DNA of 64,000 bases from Nyssa sinensis. Lineage: Eukaryota; Streptophyta; Magnoliopsida; Cornales; Nyssaceae. The stretch is taken from assembly GCA_008638375.1 (NCBI GenBank), contig CM018051.1:28889344-28953343 (forward strand). Direction: 5' to 3'. The translations under genes were made by a program, and so were the position numbers. Position 1 is the stretch's first letter. Every line of letters begins with the position of its first letter. This document shows, piece by piece, positions 1 to 11,966 of the stretch. Under the pieces are notes generated by a model that worked only from the letters and a program-made list of their open reading frames with translations, was not told the origin of the DNA and did no database searches.

Positions 1-3000
1 ATGCAACCTACGTGTTGCTCAACCATAACACCTATATACTTAAGCTCTAACCGTCAGAAATAGGAAAGAGATTGTTAGAGGAAGCAATTGAGGAACTGGT
101 CTCAGGAGAGAATTTGACAAAAAACTGGGATCAACTTTGAACAGGTACATTTCGATTCAATTTCATTTAAAGATGTTTTAGATTTAATGCATACAACAAC
201 AGAATCTTAATCTACATATTATAAGTTTGAAATTGCAACAGAAATGAAGGAAAATGATGAAGAATCCATTAAGGAATTTAGAGTTACAGTGAGGACAATT
301 CTGAAATATGGGTGCAGGTCTGAATCAAAGCAAACTAAATCAAAAACTGTATATTAGGACCTGATCTAAATCATTTCAAAGTCAAAAAATGTTAAGCCGC
401 AACCTTAAATCTAACAGAATAGATCTTAAACATTCAGTTGCAGGTTTTATCGTTTAAACCCAGTTTCAGTTTTAGAGTCCTAAACTCGGTTTTCAGGATA
501 GAAATCAAACCCCCATACTGTAAGAAAGATGTAGCACCAAACCATGTTAAAAATGGTTGAGAAATGAGGACTTATTACCAAAATTATCTGATTCGGCTAT
601 CATGACTTAAACCGAGTAATTAGGTTAGTTTAATGCTTGAAATGAATGCCGAGATAATCTTTAAGATGTTAGGAACATTCCCAATTGAAAACAGTAGCAA
701 ATAATCGAACCAAAGCCTACGAAATTGAAGGATTAGAAACTGAGAATTAGGGCAACACTGGTAAAGTCGTGAAGAAGACGACCGAGTCGACTCGCTATTT
801 GAATCGAGTTAAGCGGGTTAACTCAGGACACGTGTTTAATAACAGAGGGGGCCACCGCATTATTTAAACGGTAACGTTTTGGGTTGGTTTTAAAATGTTA
901 AATGGGTAGGGCTGACGTCATGATGACGTCAGCATTGCGCAGTAAACCGGATTAGTTCGGTTGTAACTAAACCGGTTCAATTAAAATGAAACTGAACCCT
1001 TTGGTCCAGTCCGAAAATTTGGGAAATCGTAATTTGACCCCTGGACTTCTCCGAAATTTCATTGTGGCCCAATTTCAAATAAATTAATATTAATTTAATA
1101 ATAGTTAATTATTGAAATTACGAAATTGCCCCTAATCCAAAGACCAGTCAAACGAAATCCAAATAAAGTAAATAAATAGTGTATTTTTACTATTTTGGAC
1201 ATTCTGAACCCAATGGTGAGGTCCGTTTCATGAGACAGGACTTCGAAAAATAAAGACACGTAGAGGGGTAAAATGACCAAAATACCCCTTAACATACAAA
1301 AGTCCGAATTAAATTTTACGAAAGCCTAAACTAACTTTCTCCGACGTTCCGGACTCAATGGTAGAGTCTATTTGACCAAAAGAAGTCCTTAAAATAAAAA
1401 GACATAAAATTTGATGAATAGCATAAGTCCAGTGACTATAAATTAGTGCACTGCTCGAGGTACCAACTAAGTAGTACGGTACACATTTGAAAGGAAATAC
1501 GAGAACACGTGACACGAGAACATATGAAGTAAATAATTAACTTAAAGTTGATGAAGCTACCAGAAGAGTATACGTAGGGAGAATAACACTTAGGCTAAAA
1601 GCTAAGAGTTAATATGATCTAAACATAAAATAGGGACATCAGTAGGAGATATTTGAAGTACATATGAAATTAATAGACTATTTATGTATTGTTAGGAACG
1701 ACAAAGGAGAAAGAAAAGGCAATGCAATATTAGCAGCAACCCAAAAGGACTAAGGTGAGTAACCCTGCATTTGAAGTGGAGGCTTTAACTCTACGGATTT
1801 GAAATGTTTTAACCTTCAAAATGTGAAGCATTGCATGTTAAATTCCATATTTCATGATTCTTGCTGGAAATATTCCGTTCTTATAACTCTTATGGTGACA
1901 TGCTCAATGAGTGATTTCTTTTACTATCTTCTTTAAAGTATTTAGCATGTCTACATATTCTGAACTCCTTGTTCTAAATGTTTGAAGATTTTATCATGAA
2001 GTCATGAACATCATCTTTTAAATACTCTTGAAAAGTATTTATTTAAAGAAGCCACATGACAAATGTTTTGCAAGATAATAATAATCACATAGTCAGGATT
2101 TTGAGTATCTTCAGAACTCAATTGACCTGTCATGTGAAATGCCACATAGTCAGGATTTTGGGTATCTTCGGAACTCACTTGACCTGTCATGTGGAATGCC
2201 TAGTAGCAGGATCTAATCCCACAGGCAATGAGATATCTCCACGTATACGTAAAACGGGAGTCTGGTTCGAAACGGATTCCACCTAATGAAAGTGAAAAGA
2301 TGACAAATTTTTTGGAAATGGAAGTAGGTTTTACCCCCATTTTCATTATGCATGTTATATGTTTTGAAAGTAATGTTCTTGAAAATGGAAGAAGGCTTTG
2401 ACCCCCATTTTTACTATGCATGCTTACATGCTTTGAAATGCATATATTCTATTTGAAGAAACGTTTATTTAGCTTGAATACTTTAAATGTTTCAAAGCTA
2501 TCCTTATGTAAAGTGCATGTACTCTATGATCAAATGTACGAACAGTTGGTAGTGTGTATTTTATAAACTCTCATGTGCGAAACCACTGCCAATTGAAAAC
2601 CCATGACAGAAGCAGGAATTACTCACTGGGCTTTTCGAAGCTCACCCCATTCCCTAAATTTTTTACAGGTAATGATGATGACTGGGAGCCTTGCTCCATC
2701 TTGGGATGACGACTAGTGGCTCCATATAAATAGGAACTTTTGAAGATATTAGAACTTGTAATAGGTTAGATTTTGATGTACTAGGACCCATAGTTGGTCG
2801 AACTTTTGGATGTAAAATATTTTGGAGATTTTGTACTTAAACTCGAGGGGCAACCGGATATGTTATGTATGTATATAAAACCTTAAGTTTTAGTATGCCC
2901 TGTTTATTATTATATGTACCGCTATGAAGAGTGGCAATATCAGGTGGATGTGTGACAGACTTTAAAAAGAAAAGAAAAAGTTTTTCACACTTCTGCAATC

Positions 3001-3115
3001 ACAGGTCGCACAGTCGTCTGATATTGTTGCTTATGTAAGCCTTGCCTTAAAGCCTCGACTGAAGGGTGGCGATCGCGATACGGAATCCGCACATGGTGGG
3101 TTTCGGGTCGTGACA
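1..3115 (+). mobile_element. Long Ty3/gypsy LTR, copy a (5' part cut by window edge)
   Basis: No coding region is visible. The right end carries the family terminus TTTCGGGTCGTGACA (ending 3115), shared with LTRs at 7505, 19156 and 37460. Inside are the family landmarks: two copies of a module around a CAATGGT core (about 1196-1226 and 1342-1372), a mini-exon-like block 1696-1754 bounded by TTAG and GTGAGT, and a CAG acceptor-like site at 2666-2668. By comparison with LTR g (mini-exon about 2.5 kb from its start), about 0.8 kb of this LTR lies left of the window. It is probably a solo LTR or the 3' LTR of an element; the sequence does not decide which. Confidence 0.75.
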
Positions 3116-3705
3116 GACACATTTTACGAGGATTCAACTAATAGCCTAGAGGTTATTACGAGAAACGACCAAGGATCGGGAAATATACAAATAAGTATAT
3201 TGCAATAACATGATTCTATTATGTGTCATAATAATATAGTAATATACCTATAATTATATGTGTATATGAACACATGCAAAATACATGTGTATAACCAAAA
3301 TGTGTAAATGAATATAAGTATGTATATATATATACATACATATGAACTAATACAATTACATATTAAATGATATATAAGCATATATATATATAAAGAGAAA
3401 TAAGAAAACTAAAAAGAAATGAAATTAGAAGGAATGAAGTGGATATGTATTATGTATAAAACTTTAGAATTTTTATTATACTCTGAATGTATAATCAGGT
3501 GTACTGCTATAAAGAGCGGCAGTACCGGGCGGATGTGCGAAAGATTTAAATAAGAAAAGAAAAGAAAAAGTTTTTCACGCTTCCGCAAACACAAGCCACA
3601 CCGCCGTCTGATACTGTTGTTTATATGAGCCTTGCCCTAAAGCCTCGGCTAAAGGGTGGCGGTCGCGATACAAGATCGTCACAGGGTGGGTTTCAGGTCG
3701 TGACA
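3116..3705 (+). mobile_element. Internally deleted LTR of the same family, copy b
   Basis: The left piece (3116 to about 3400) matches the LTR head of the copy beginning at 8490, minus its first few dozen bases. The right piece matches the LTR tail and ends in CAGGTCGTGACA at 3705. Together they make an LTR with a deletion of roughly 2.5-3 kb. It directly follows LTR a, so the simplest reading is that LTR a inserted near the start of LTR b and that the missing head lies left of the window. On its right side, LINE L4 resumes at 3706. Confidence 0.6.
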
Positions 3706-4085
3706 CTGGAGGTGAAGGTCTCTCTATAAATCAGCCCGTTGAAAAGGGGAATTGGAGCCGTATATAACAGAGATGATGATAGGGGCATTGGTGTCCCGAA
3801 TTGTGGTGTTACAATGAATAGCTTGAGCCGAGGCACATGAAGAATTTATCTGCAAAAGAAAGTTATTCCATCCAATCCAGATTCTCCCAGAGGGGAATAA
3901 GAATAGTTATGCAAAAAAGACCAACTGGGAATGAGAGAGTTAGCCATGGCATCTTTAGAAGCAGTTTTGATTTTGGTCTCTACTATACCAAAAAACAAAG
4001 AGAATAATTATGGACATAGGATCAAATTTCCTGTTGCTTTGAAGGGTTGTTCATACCCCTTATATTCCAGCATGCAAAGTTCATT
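3706..4085 (-). pseudogene. LINE L4 ORF2, endonuclease N-terminus (broken)
   Basis: The minus-strand start ATG is at 4083-4085, inside the ATGA that should overlap the ORF1 stop. The first residues (MNFACWNIRGMNN) match the start of the APE-type endonuclease of L1, including the catalytic Asn of the WNIRG motif. A stop follows after about 20 codons. Further endonuclease sequence (IKTASKDAMANS, then SWSFLHNY) continues in a shifted frame. In the LINE family this domain nicks target DNA to prime reverse transcription. The copy cannot encode it. Confidence 0.8.
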
Positions 4086-6740
4086 GAGAAAAGAGAAGAG
4101 TGTTGGAACCTAATGTTCCTTGAACCCTGGAAAGTTTTCTGCCGTCTTAGCTTCCTAAGCTGATTCCTTTTATAGTTGCTCCCAGTGTCAGCTTCATCAA
4201 CTTTGGCTATTTTGTCCACTAAAGGGTTGGATTCAGGAGATGCTGTGGAAGTACAATAGCTGCCGCCTTCACCTGGGGAGCTGGCTTCAAGAATGGGACC
4301 ACCAGATTTAGAATCTTTTGGGGACAAGGTGATTACTTCTTCATTGTGAGAGGAGAGAAGAGGATCCCAGTCAGGCACAATTCCCGTATGCATTACTGGG
4401 AAGTTAGTAGGATGAGGAGCATCTTGCTTCTGAGGATCTGGTCCAATAGAGATTGGGCCATAGTTGGCAGAACTAATCTCAGTAGAATTGATTTGCATAA
4501 CTTCAGGGTGAATTATCTCTTTGGTATTTTCAATTGGGGGGGGGGGCCAGCTACATGGATGTTATCAACACCTGCAGATTGAATAGTTTTGCCCTTACTT
4601 GAGACTAGTCTCCATTCCCCTTTGCTAGATTTTGAAGTTGTATTAGAGGAGGATGGATTGGCTTGCCCTTTAGTACTTTTTATTGAAGGGCGGTTTATGA
4701 TTCTAGGTCCAAAGGTGTGACAGTGAGAGCACATGGAGGGAAGTCATTTGTAACCAACAAGAATTTCTACTTTTGAGTGATCAGGGAGCTTGATATCAAA
4801 GCAGTCTGGAAGCTCTTTTGTAGCATCCACCTCCACACAGATTCTAGCATAGCTTATCCTTGATTTTTCTTCAGTATGGAAGTCTGCATAAAGAAGTTTG
4901 CCAATGGCAATAGCTACATAATTAAGCCCTTGGGCTATCCATAGCTCATAAGGTATATTGAGAAATTTAACCCAGATAGGAATTTTTGTCACATTCTTCT
5001 TAAACAAAGCCATACCCGGGTGCCATCGCTGTAGGATGATATACCGTCTAGAGAGGTGCCAATAACCTCCTTCAACAATATGGTTAACCGCATGCATTGA
5101 GTCAAATTTGAAGAAGAAGAATCCATTGCCATTTGTAAGAACCTCAGTTAACTCGTCTTTGCTCCATAGTTTTTCTGCCATCTTTTGAACCAATAAGAAA
5201 GGCATGGTTTTTGTCCAGGAAATAACCAACAAGAGTGTTTTCCTATATTGGGATTCCTGCTTGAAAAACTTCTTGGGGGGTTGAACAGTGATCCTGTCTC
5301 CTTCAAGTTTAGGAGGCTTGTATTCCAAATTGAATTTTTTAGGAGAGGAAGGCCTTTGGAAGAGAGAGGTCCATACTGGTAAAGGCTTCGGTGCGTCTGT
5401 TTGGTGAACTGGCAAGGTAGAGGAATTACCGGACTGCTGAAGGAAGGTTGTGGAAGTTTTTGTTGTTCGTGTAGTAGAGTTTGACACGCTAGCAGAGTGA
5501 CTAGCGTCAAGGGGATGCAGCTTTAAGACTTCCTGATATGAACAGGATGCAACTTTTGGGCCTCAATAGCTATAGAAGTAAGGTCATTACCTTTCAGAGC
5601 AATAGACTGGGCTGGTGGAGGGCCCCAAAGGGCCTTGTCATTGACCAAGAACTCTAGCCCATTGGTTCCTATAGGTGACTTATAGAGAGGGGCCATGTCA
5701 CTGTCAGCGCAGTGAGTATCAGAAGCAAAAGGAATTTTATCTTGGCCTTGGTTTGTTTTTTGAAGACCCAATGCATCCGTATGGTGGGCTTTTAGAGCAA
5801 TAGGCTGGGCTGGTGGAGGGCCCTGCATGGCCTTGTCATTGACCAAAAATACTTGTCCTTTGGTTGCTGCATGTGACGCATAGAAAGGGGCCAGTTCACT
5901 ATCAGTGCAGCATGTATCAGAAGTTACTTGGTTTGCTTTTTAAAGCCCCCCATATTTAGCCGTTGGAGCAGCACCCTTATCCTCAGCAATTAACACGTTA
6001 TGGGCATTGGAAGAAGTAAAACCAGGATGGGTAATAGGCATGTAGGGGGAATAGGTAGGGGGCCCACCCATATTTTGTAAAGCTGTTTAATGGGTAATAA
6101 CCGCAGCGTGGTGGGCAATGTTAGCGTCATTAGGGGCTGTGACTGCTTGCAAGTTAGCACTAGTTTTTCCAGCTGTTGGAGCTCCATAATTTCCAACCGT
6201 TGGATCGTATCTCCTAGCCTCAATGGTTGACACGTTGACAGCTTGGGACAAAGGAGTGTATGGACGAGTAGATGTCTCATTCCCACTGGGCTTTGAGGGA
6301 GTTGCATGCGCCACCTAGAGAAGCTGCCCTCTCCCTCTTCCATGAACACCGTTGCTCTGGACTCTATTGGCGTTAGTTGTATCTTGATCAAGACAAAGTC
6401 GGAGATGACTTAGCAGTTTTTTGATTTGCCACTAGAGCTTTGGCGGATAGGCCAGTTTCTTCATCAAGAATATCTTGTGATGGTTGCTGCCAATGCCCTT
6501 CATTTGCTACAGCATAAGTTCTTTTGGAGGATTATTAACACCAGGACGAACCACACTTGCCTCTGTACAGGAACCGAATTTGGGGTTGCTGGGTTTTTCC
6601 ACACTAAGGCGTGAAGAGGCATTATTGTTTGGATTAATAGGACTTGGTTCCTTCTCATGTAAAGGGTGGGTTGTGATGGATGGAGCTTGGGGATCTTGGA
6701 GAATAGCTTGTAATGACTAAAAGGAAGCCATTAGAGACAT
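4084..6740 (-). pseudogene. LINE L4 ORF1 (DUF4283/zinc-knuckle RNA-binding protein, broken)
   Basis: ORF1 begins MSLMASF at 6740 and runs left in several broken frames. The DUF4283-like core lies at about 4744-5400 (motifs EKLWSKDELTEVLTNGNG, WVKFLNIPYELW, RICVEVDATKELPD). The CCHC zinc knuckle near 4690-4734 is damaged: His is replaced by Pro and the last Cys by Arg. The C-terminal basic tail (NQLRKLRRQ) is present. A frame change puts this tail in frame with ORF2, so 4022-4498 reads ORF1 straight into MNFACWNIRG with no stop between. ORF1 proteins of this type bind LINE RNA. Confidence 0.8.
5597..5945 (-). repeat. Tandem duplication inside LINE L4 ORF1
   Basis: Two imperfect units of roughly 200 bp lie head to tail. 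Both contain GGGCTGGTGGAGGGCCC (near 5610 and 5808) and encode VNDKA..GPPPAQ.IALK on the minus strand. The unit is within the Ala/Pro/Thr-rich N-terminal half of ORF1, ahead of the DUF4283 core. Confidence 0.75.
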
Positions 6741-6837
6741 AGGGCAAGAGCATAAAAGGATTAGGAAGAAACTAGAGAGAGAAGCTCTCCCTTTCTCTCT
6801 AAAATCCATGTTCCCCAATAGAAATCTTTAGTTTGAG

Positions 6838-6863
6838 AAAAATATATATATATATATATATAT
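6838..6863. repeat. (TA)n microsatellite
   Basis: An uninterrupted TA run at the junction between the 5' end of LINE L4 and LTR remnant c. Confidence 0.85.
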
Positions 6864-7505
6864 TAAGATAAAATACGAGCAATTGGTAGTGATTGTTTTA
6901 TAAAATCTCTTATACTAACCACTACTAATTGAAAACCCATGACAAATGCTAAAATTACTCACAAGCTTAGATTAGCTTACCCAGATTTTTATCCGACCCC
7001 CTTTCAGGTAACAGAAGTGATCCTGACCCTATTTTGTGATGAAGATGGTGAAAGCCTTACCCATTTTGAGGAAGGGCATAGGAAGTTCCTTACAGGGTTA
7101 GCATAGAAGTAGTAGGACCATATGTTGGTCACTTTTGTATTGACAGTTTATGGGATGTATTACGGATTTGTAGTTATCACTTTTTGTTATAGTAAATGTT
7201 AGAGTGTCATGTAACAAAGTCCTGAGGGACAACTGGATATGTATTATGTATTAAACTTTAGAGTTTTTACTATGCTCTGAATGTATAATCATGTATACCG
7301 TTCTGAAGAGCGGCAATACCGGGCGGATGTGCGAAAAATTAAATTAAGAAAAAAAAAAAAAGAAACTGTTTTTCACACTTCCGCAAACACATGCTGCATC
7401 GCCATCCGATACTGTCGTTTACTTGAGCCTCGCCCTAAGGCCCCCGGGCCAAAGGGTGGCAGTCACGATTTGAGATCCATACAGGGTGGGTTTCGGGTCG
7501 TGACA
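6864..7505 (+). mobile_element. 5' LTR remnant, copy c
   Basis: This is the last 640 bp of a long LTR. It shares the segment from ACGAGCAATTGGTAGTG onward with LTR d (from about 11415) and ends in TTTCGGGTCGTGACA at 7505. A CTTTCAG|GTAAC acceptor-like site sits at 7012-7017. A primer-binding site follows directly, so this is the 5' LTR of the element whose 3' LTR starts at 8490. Its first 2.7 kb are gone, replaced by LINE L4 and the TA tract. Confidence 0.8.
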
Positions 7506-7508
7506 GAG

Positions 7509-7523
7509 TGTTATCAGACACCA
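7509..7523 (+). other. Primer-binding site (initiator Met tRNA type, degenerate)
   Basis: TGTTATCAGACACCA lies three bases after the LTR end. It resembles the usual plant site TGGTATCAGAGCC with several substitutions. Confidence 0.65.
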
Positions 7524-7957
7524 GATTGACTTAGACAACTTAGTGACACTAGAAGACTTAGAAACAGAACTATGAGTTAGGTAGGTCTGGGCTACCTAAG
7601 ATATTGAAGTACATGATTTGATTTGAAGGCGGTGCATGGGACGCGCATTACATGAAGTACGCATGTGAAGTACGTGATTTAATTTAAAGGTGGGATATGG
7701 GACCCGCATTTCATGAAGTATATGATTTGACTTGAATGCAGGGTATGGGACCTGAATTAGAGTGAAGTAAGTGATTAGAAGTATGTGTTTTGTAGTTAAA
7801 TAGAAATAGTGAAACGAAGACAAGGAATAAATGTGGAATATAAAACCACTACGAAAAATAAAAAATGATAAACTTTAAATTTTAAATTACAAGTAGGTGA
7901 TTATAACCTTATGTGATTATGGCATGTAATAAAAACTAACCATGTTTTATAGCGAAC

Positions 7958-8297
7958 ATGGTTGGTATACAAGGAGACACGAGTAAATTGGAAGAACAAG
8001 TAGAGAGAATCGAGTAGATTCTAGAAGTAATAGTTCAAACTATATATGATGCCCAAACCAAACATGGAAAACAATAGAAAGCACAAGACCCCCACCTACA
8101 GGAACGACCTACTATAAACAGGGATAGGAAGATAGGGGAAGCAATAGTAACATGACCACTCCATCATGCCCTATCTGCAATAGGAAGCATTTTGCACCCT
8201 ACTGAACTCTTACTGGGACTTGCTACAAGTGTGGAAATGCCGGGCATCGCAAAAAAGATTGCCCAAGGTGGAAACAGGCCAACAAAGGACCCATCTG
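7958..8297 (+). pseudogene. Ty3/gypsy gag remnant with CCHC zinc knuckle
   Basis: An ATG at 7958 opens MVGIQGDTSKLEEQVERIE and then meets a stop. In a nearby frame the sequence at about 8220-8262 encodes CYKCGNAGHRKKDC, a complete CX2CX4HX4C nucleocapsid knuckle, preceded by a second Cys/His-like stretch (CPICNRKHFAPY). This fits the two-finger nucleocapsid of chromovirus gag proteins. Stops and frame changes make it non-coding, and the central gag domain is deleted. Confidence 0.7.
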
Positions 8298-8474
8298 AGG
8301 GTCAGCTAGGAATTCTATCTAAATATTTAAATTCTGTCTTATATATATACATGACTGTCATTTAAACTTGACTACTGGATACATGAACATGATAGATAGA
8401 ATATAACAAAGAATGAAAAGATAATAAAATCTTATCAAGATTAAGAACGCTCGAGTTTTGAGGACAGAACTCTA

Positions 8475-8489
8475 ATAAGGAGGGAAGAA
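8475..8489 (+). other. Polypurine tract
   Basis: ATAAGGAGGGAAGAA immediately precedes the TGTAACACC start of LTR d. It is the second-strand priming site and fixes the LTR boundary. Confidence 0.8.
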
Positions 8490-11400
8490 TGTAACACCCT
8501 GACCCAAAGTACCTTAGTAATTTAGCACACTTTACGAGATTCGAAATAGTAGTTCAAAATTTACTACAAAAGACTGGGGATCGGGAAAAATATACAATTA
8601 GATATAATTGTCAAAATATATTACGTTGTGTGTACACATATTATAAATACTGTTGTGTGTGTGAATATAGGAAAGAATTGAGTGTCGGCATATGAGTGTG
8701 TCTACTAGTGTGTGTGTGTGTTAATATATATATATATATATATATAACACAAATATCAACCCACAAGTTAATGCGAAGTTGCAAGCTGAAATGAAAAAGG
8801 AGAAATTAATTAGAGCAGAAGAAAGAAGTCAATGAAAGGGGCTGTGAGGGGAGAGAGAGAGAGAGAAATGAGAAGAGATAGAAGGGGCGGTGGAACTTGC
8901 TTAAAAGCAAGTGCATGCGCTGTATGCTTGAGGAAATCAGAAGGAAAAGAAAGCAAGAAGTTAGAAGGAGAGAAAATGAAGGATTCAGAAGTAGAGGAAG
9001 TAGGAATAGAAGAGAAAACCAAGGATTAGCTTCAAGCAGGTGAGTAGATTTACATTCTGTTTTATGAAAATTTTTAGCATAAATGCTAAATTTAATTAGT
9101 GTACCTAGAAGAGCATGAAAAATGAAAAACATTGTAAAAAGAACCAAGGAAAAAGGGCTAGAAATGAATTAGAACAAAGCAGTTACAGGTTGAAGGTGAT
9201 AATCGGATTTGTGAAAACTTATGATTAAAAACCTTGATAAATCAATGAGGAACTAATCCTCTATGATGTAGAAGAGGATTTCTAAAGAAAAGAGGTAAAA
9301 ACAATGAGTAAATATGCACGATTTGGGAAAAATACAATCTGCCGGAGTTTTAAAAACTCCATATTCGTAGAGTTTAAAAGAATTTCGAGGAAAACCAAGT
9401 TTGGGGTTATGATCTAGAAGGAAAAAGGAAGAAATTTGCATTGAAAATAGGTTGAAAATCAGCTGGAAAAAGGTCGCCGTCCCCGGAGAAGGCAACAGAA
9501 CCCTACCGGAGCCTCACCTGAAAAGCGAGGGTGATGATGAACAGTGACCTGGGGTGCAACGTCGTTTGGCTTTAAATAAAATCGATGCTGCATCGTTTAA
9601 ATTGAAACTGTTTTAAAATTAAACCCAATTGGGCCTGTTTGGTTATAAGCATATGAAATTAGAAATTAAATTAAACGCTGATTGGGATATCTTATCCCTG
9701 AAATTTGGCCTATCCGTTGTTTGGCCTGATGAAAATCAGAAAAAATATAAGGGGCCGTAACCCCTGCGATTCGAATGCCCCACCTCGCAACCCTATACCA
9801 ACACCCAACCCACTTGGACAGGCAAACCCTTGGGTGTAAATGTGGCAATATATATATATATATAATATATATAAAAGTAAAATTCAAGAAAAATAAAAAG
9901 GGGCGCAGCCCCTGTGACAAGAACACCCATCACGGGCTTGCCTGTCCACGTAATAAAAATGGGAGGTTTGATTTAAAGGGTTGGGTATATATATATATAT
10001 ATATATTATATAAATGTAATAATTAATTAATTAATTAATTAATTAAATAATGGTAGAATGACTCGATGTCCAAATTAAACATATGGATAGTGTATTTTAA
10101 CTATTTTGGACATTCTGAAACCAATGGTGAAGTCTGTTTTGTGAGACGGGGTGCCAAAAAATAAAGACACGTAAAAGAGCAGAATGACCATTTTGCCCCT
10201 AGTACCCCTAAAGCCAATAGAAATCCGAGAGGGTCTAAGTTGACTTTCTTCGACATTCCGGACTCAATGGTGGGGTCCATACTACAAAATCAAGTATGGA
10301 AAAATAAGACATGTAAATATTTGAAGTTATTAAAGCAACCTTAAAAGTTAATGAAGCTACCAGAAGAGTATACTTTAAGAGTATAACGTCTAAGATTAAA
10401 ATTAGGGTTTAACATGATCTAAGCATAAGTTAAGAGCATCAATAGAAGAATATTGAAGTGAATGTGAAGTTGATAGACTTTTATAAATTGTTCTTAGGAA
10501 CTACAGTGAAAGAGGGAAAGCGCACTAGTAGCACTGACCCTAAAGACAGAGGTGAGTAATCCTATATTTGAAGTGGAGATTTAACTCCATGGATTTGAAT
10601 AAGTTTTAAGTTCAAAATATTTGAAGCATTTGAAGATCAAATTCAGTATTTACTTGTTTCCTGTTTTAAAATATTTCTATTCCTATAAACCTTATTGTGA
10701 CATGCTCAGTGAATGGTTTCTACTACAGTTTTCCTTAAAAATATGTTTTAGCATGTCTAAGTTTAAAATGCCAAATCTCTTTAAATATTCTGAAATTGCA
10801 TACTCCAAGTGTTTGAAGATTCTATCATGAAGCCATGAACATCATGTTTTGAATGCTCATAAAAGCATCTATTTAAATAAGTCATGTGTATTGAAATGCA
10901 ACTATAGGGAAGTCATGTTTTGATGTTATAAATAACATCTATTTGTAAGTGTTTTATACCTCCTTTTGCCACTGGTAAAGCAAGATGAAGCGTGTATAAG
11001 TGCTAAGAAGGATTTTGGGTTCTTCGGAACTCAATTGACATTATGAATGCCAAGTAGCAGGATCTAATCCCCCAGGCATGAGATATCTCCATGAGATGCC
11101 CTATCTGTTCTGTTAGGGAGAGTGTATAAGCCCTACCACATTAAGGGACCAGGTAGCTGCTATTGATCTGTTCAGTTGAGTTTTCTCCATTGTAGATGTA
11201 AAACAAGAATCTGGTTCGAAACAGATTCTACTAATGAAAGTGATAAGATGAAATGTTTGAAAATGAAAGCAGGTTTTTACCCTCATTTTACTATGCATAT
11301 CTACATGTTTTGAAATTAATATACTCTATTTGAAGAAGTACATGTTTAGCTTGATTTCTTTAAATGTTTCAAGCTATCTGTTTTAAAGAATGCATATATT

Positions 11401-11845
11401 CTGTGTTCGAAGTATAAGAGCAATTGGTAGTGATCGTTTTATAAAATCTCTTATACTAACCACTGGCAATTGAAAACCTATGACGAATGCTGGAATTTCT
11501 CACAAGCCTAAATTAGCTTACCCGGATTTTTATCCGACCCCCTTTCAAGTAACATAAGTGATCCTGACCCTATTTTGTAATGAAGATGGTGAAAGCCTTA
11601 CCCATTTTGAGGAAGGGCATAGGAAGTTCCTTACAAGGTTAGCATGGAAGTAGTAGCACCACATGTTGGTCACTTTTGTATTGACAGTTTATGGGATGTA
11701 TTACGGATTTGTAGTTATCACTTTTTGTTATAGTAAATGTTAGAGTGTTATGTAACTAAGTCCTGAGGGACAACTGGATATGTATTATGTATTAAACTTT
11801 AGAGTTTTTATTATGCTCTAAATGTATAATCATGTATACCATTCT
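8490..11845 (+). mobile_element. 3' LTR, copy d (3' end truncated)
   Basis: It starts TGTAACACCCTGACCC right after the polypurine tract and runs about 3.36 kb. It then breaks off at 11845, inside the family sequence CATGTATACCATTCT, so the last part including GGGTCGTGACA is missing. Visible landmarks are a donor-like site GCAG|GTGAGT at 9040, a mini-exon 10498-10551 between TTCTTAG and GTGAGT, CAATGGT modules near 10107 and 10252, and several TA tracts. The downstream CAG acceptor has mutated to CAAG (near 11547). There is no coding region. Confidence 0.8.
10019..10048. repeat. (AATT)n microsatellite
   Basis: About seven AATT units inside LTR d, next to a (TA)n tract at 9988-10006. Confidence 0.85.
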
Positions 11846-11966
11846 ACATTAGACCTGACTCTCTAAAGTAAGGATACATAGGCAACCTAAGAAGTCAATT
11901 TAAGGTTCGGCCACGTGCATATCAAGAAGATGCCCCCATGGGGCTTGGTCCAGACTTATATCAATG

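Larger units (their letters stand above)
3706..6833 (-). mobile_element. LINE L4 (L1-type), 5' two thirds, cut by LTR b
   Basis: Read on the minus strand this is a plant L1-type LINE. It has a 5' UTR with the family hairpin (about 6772-6800), an ORF1 starting at 6740, and the first part of the ORF2 endonuclease, which stops at 3706 where LTR b begins. The remaining ORF2 and 3' UTR should lie left of the window. All reading frames contain stops or shifts. A run of ten or more Gs near 4540 is local expansion. The copy differs clearly from L1 (37753-44183), so it is an older or distinct subfamily member. Confidence 0.85.
7506..8489 (+). mobile_element. Internal region of a deleted Ty3/gypsy element (gag remnant to polypurine tract)
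   Basis: Only 984 bp separate the 5' LTR end (7505) from the 3' LTR start (8490), against several kb in a coding element. It holds a primer site (7509-7523), a broken gag start, a gag zinc knuckle, the tail of the pol region (TTTTGAGGACAGAACTCT, near 8457) and a polypurine tract. The protease, RT, RNase H and integrase are all missing. The element could only have moved in trans. Confidence 0.8.

Noticed and set aside
3116..3705. LTR b as a copy made from a spliced LTR transcript
   Set aside because: Its deletion junction (about 3400-3430) lies downstream of the acceptor-like site used in the splice model and does not coincide with any listed donor or acceptor. A simple deletion explains it better.
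8832..9029. 65-codon charged ORF near the start of LTR d
   Set aside because: Made of GA-rich repeat DNA (GAGAGA and AAGAAG). Similar purine-rich DNA without an ORF is in LTRs e and g.
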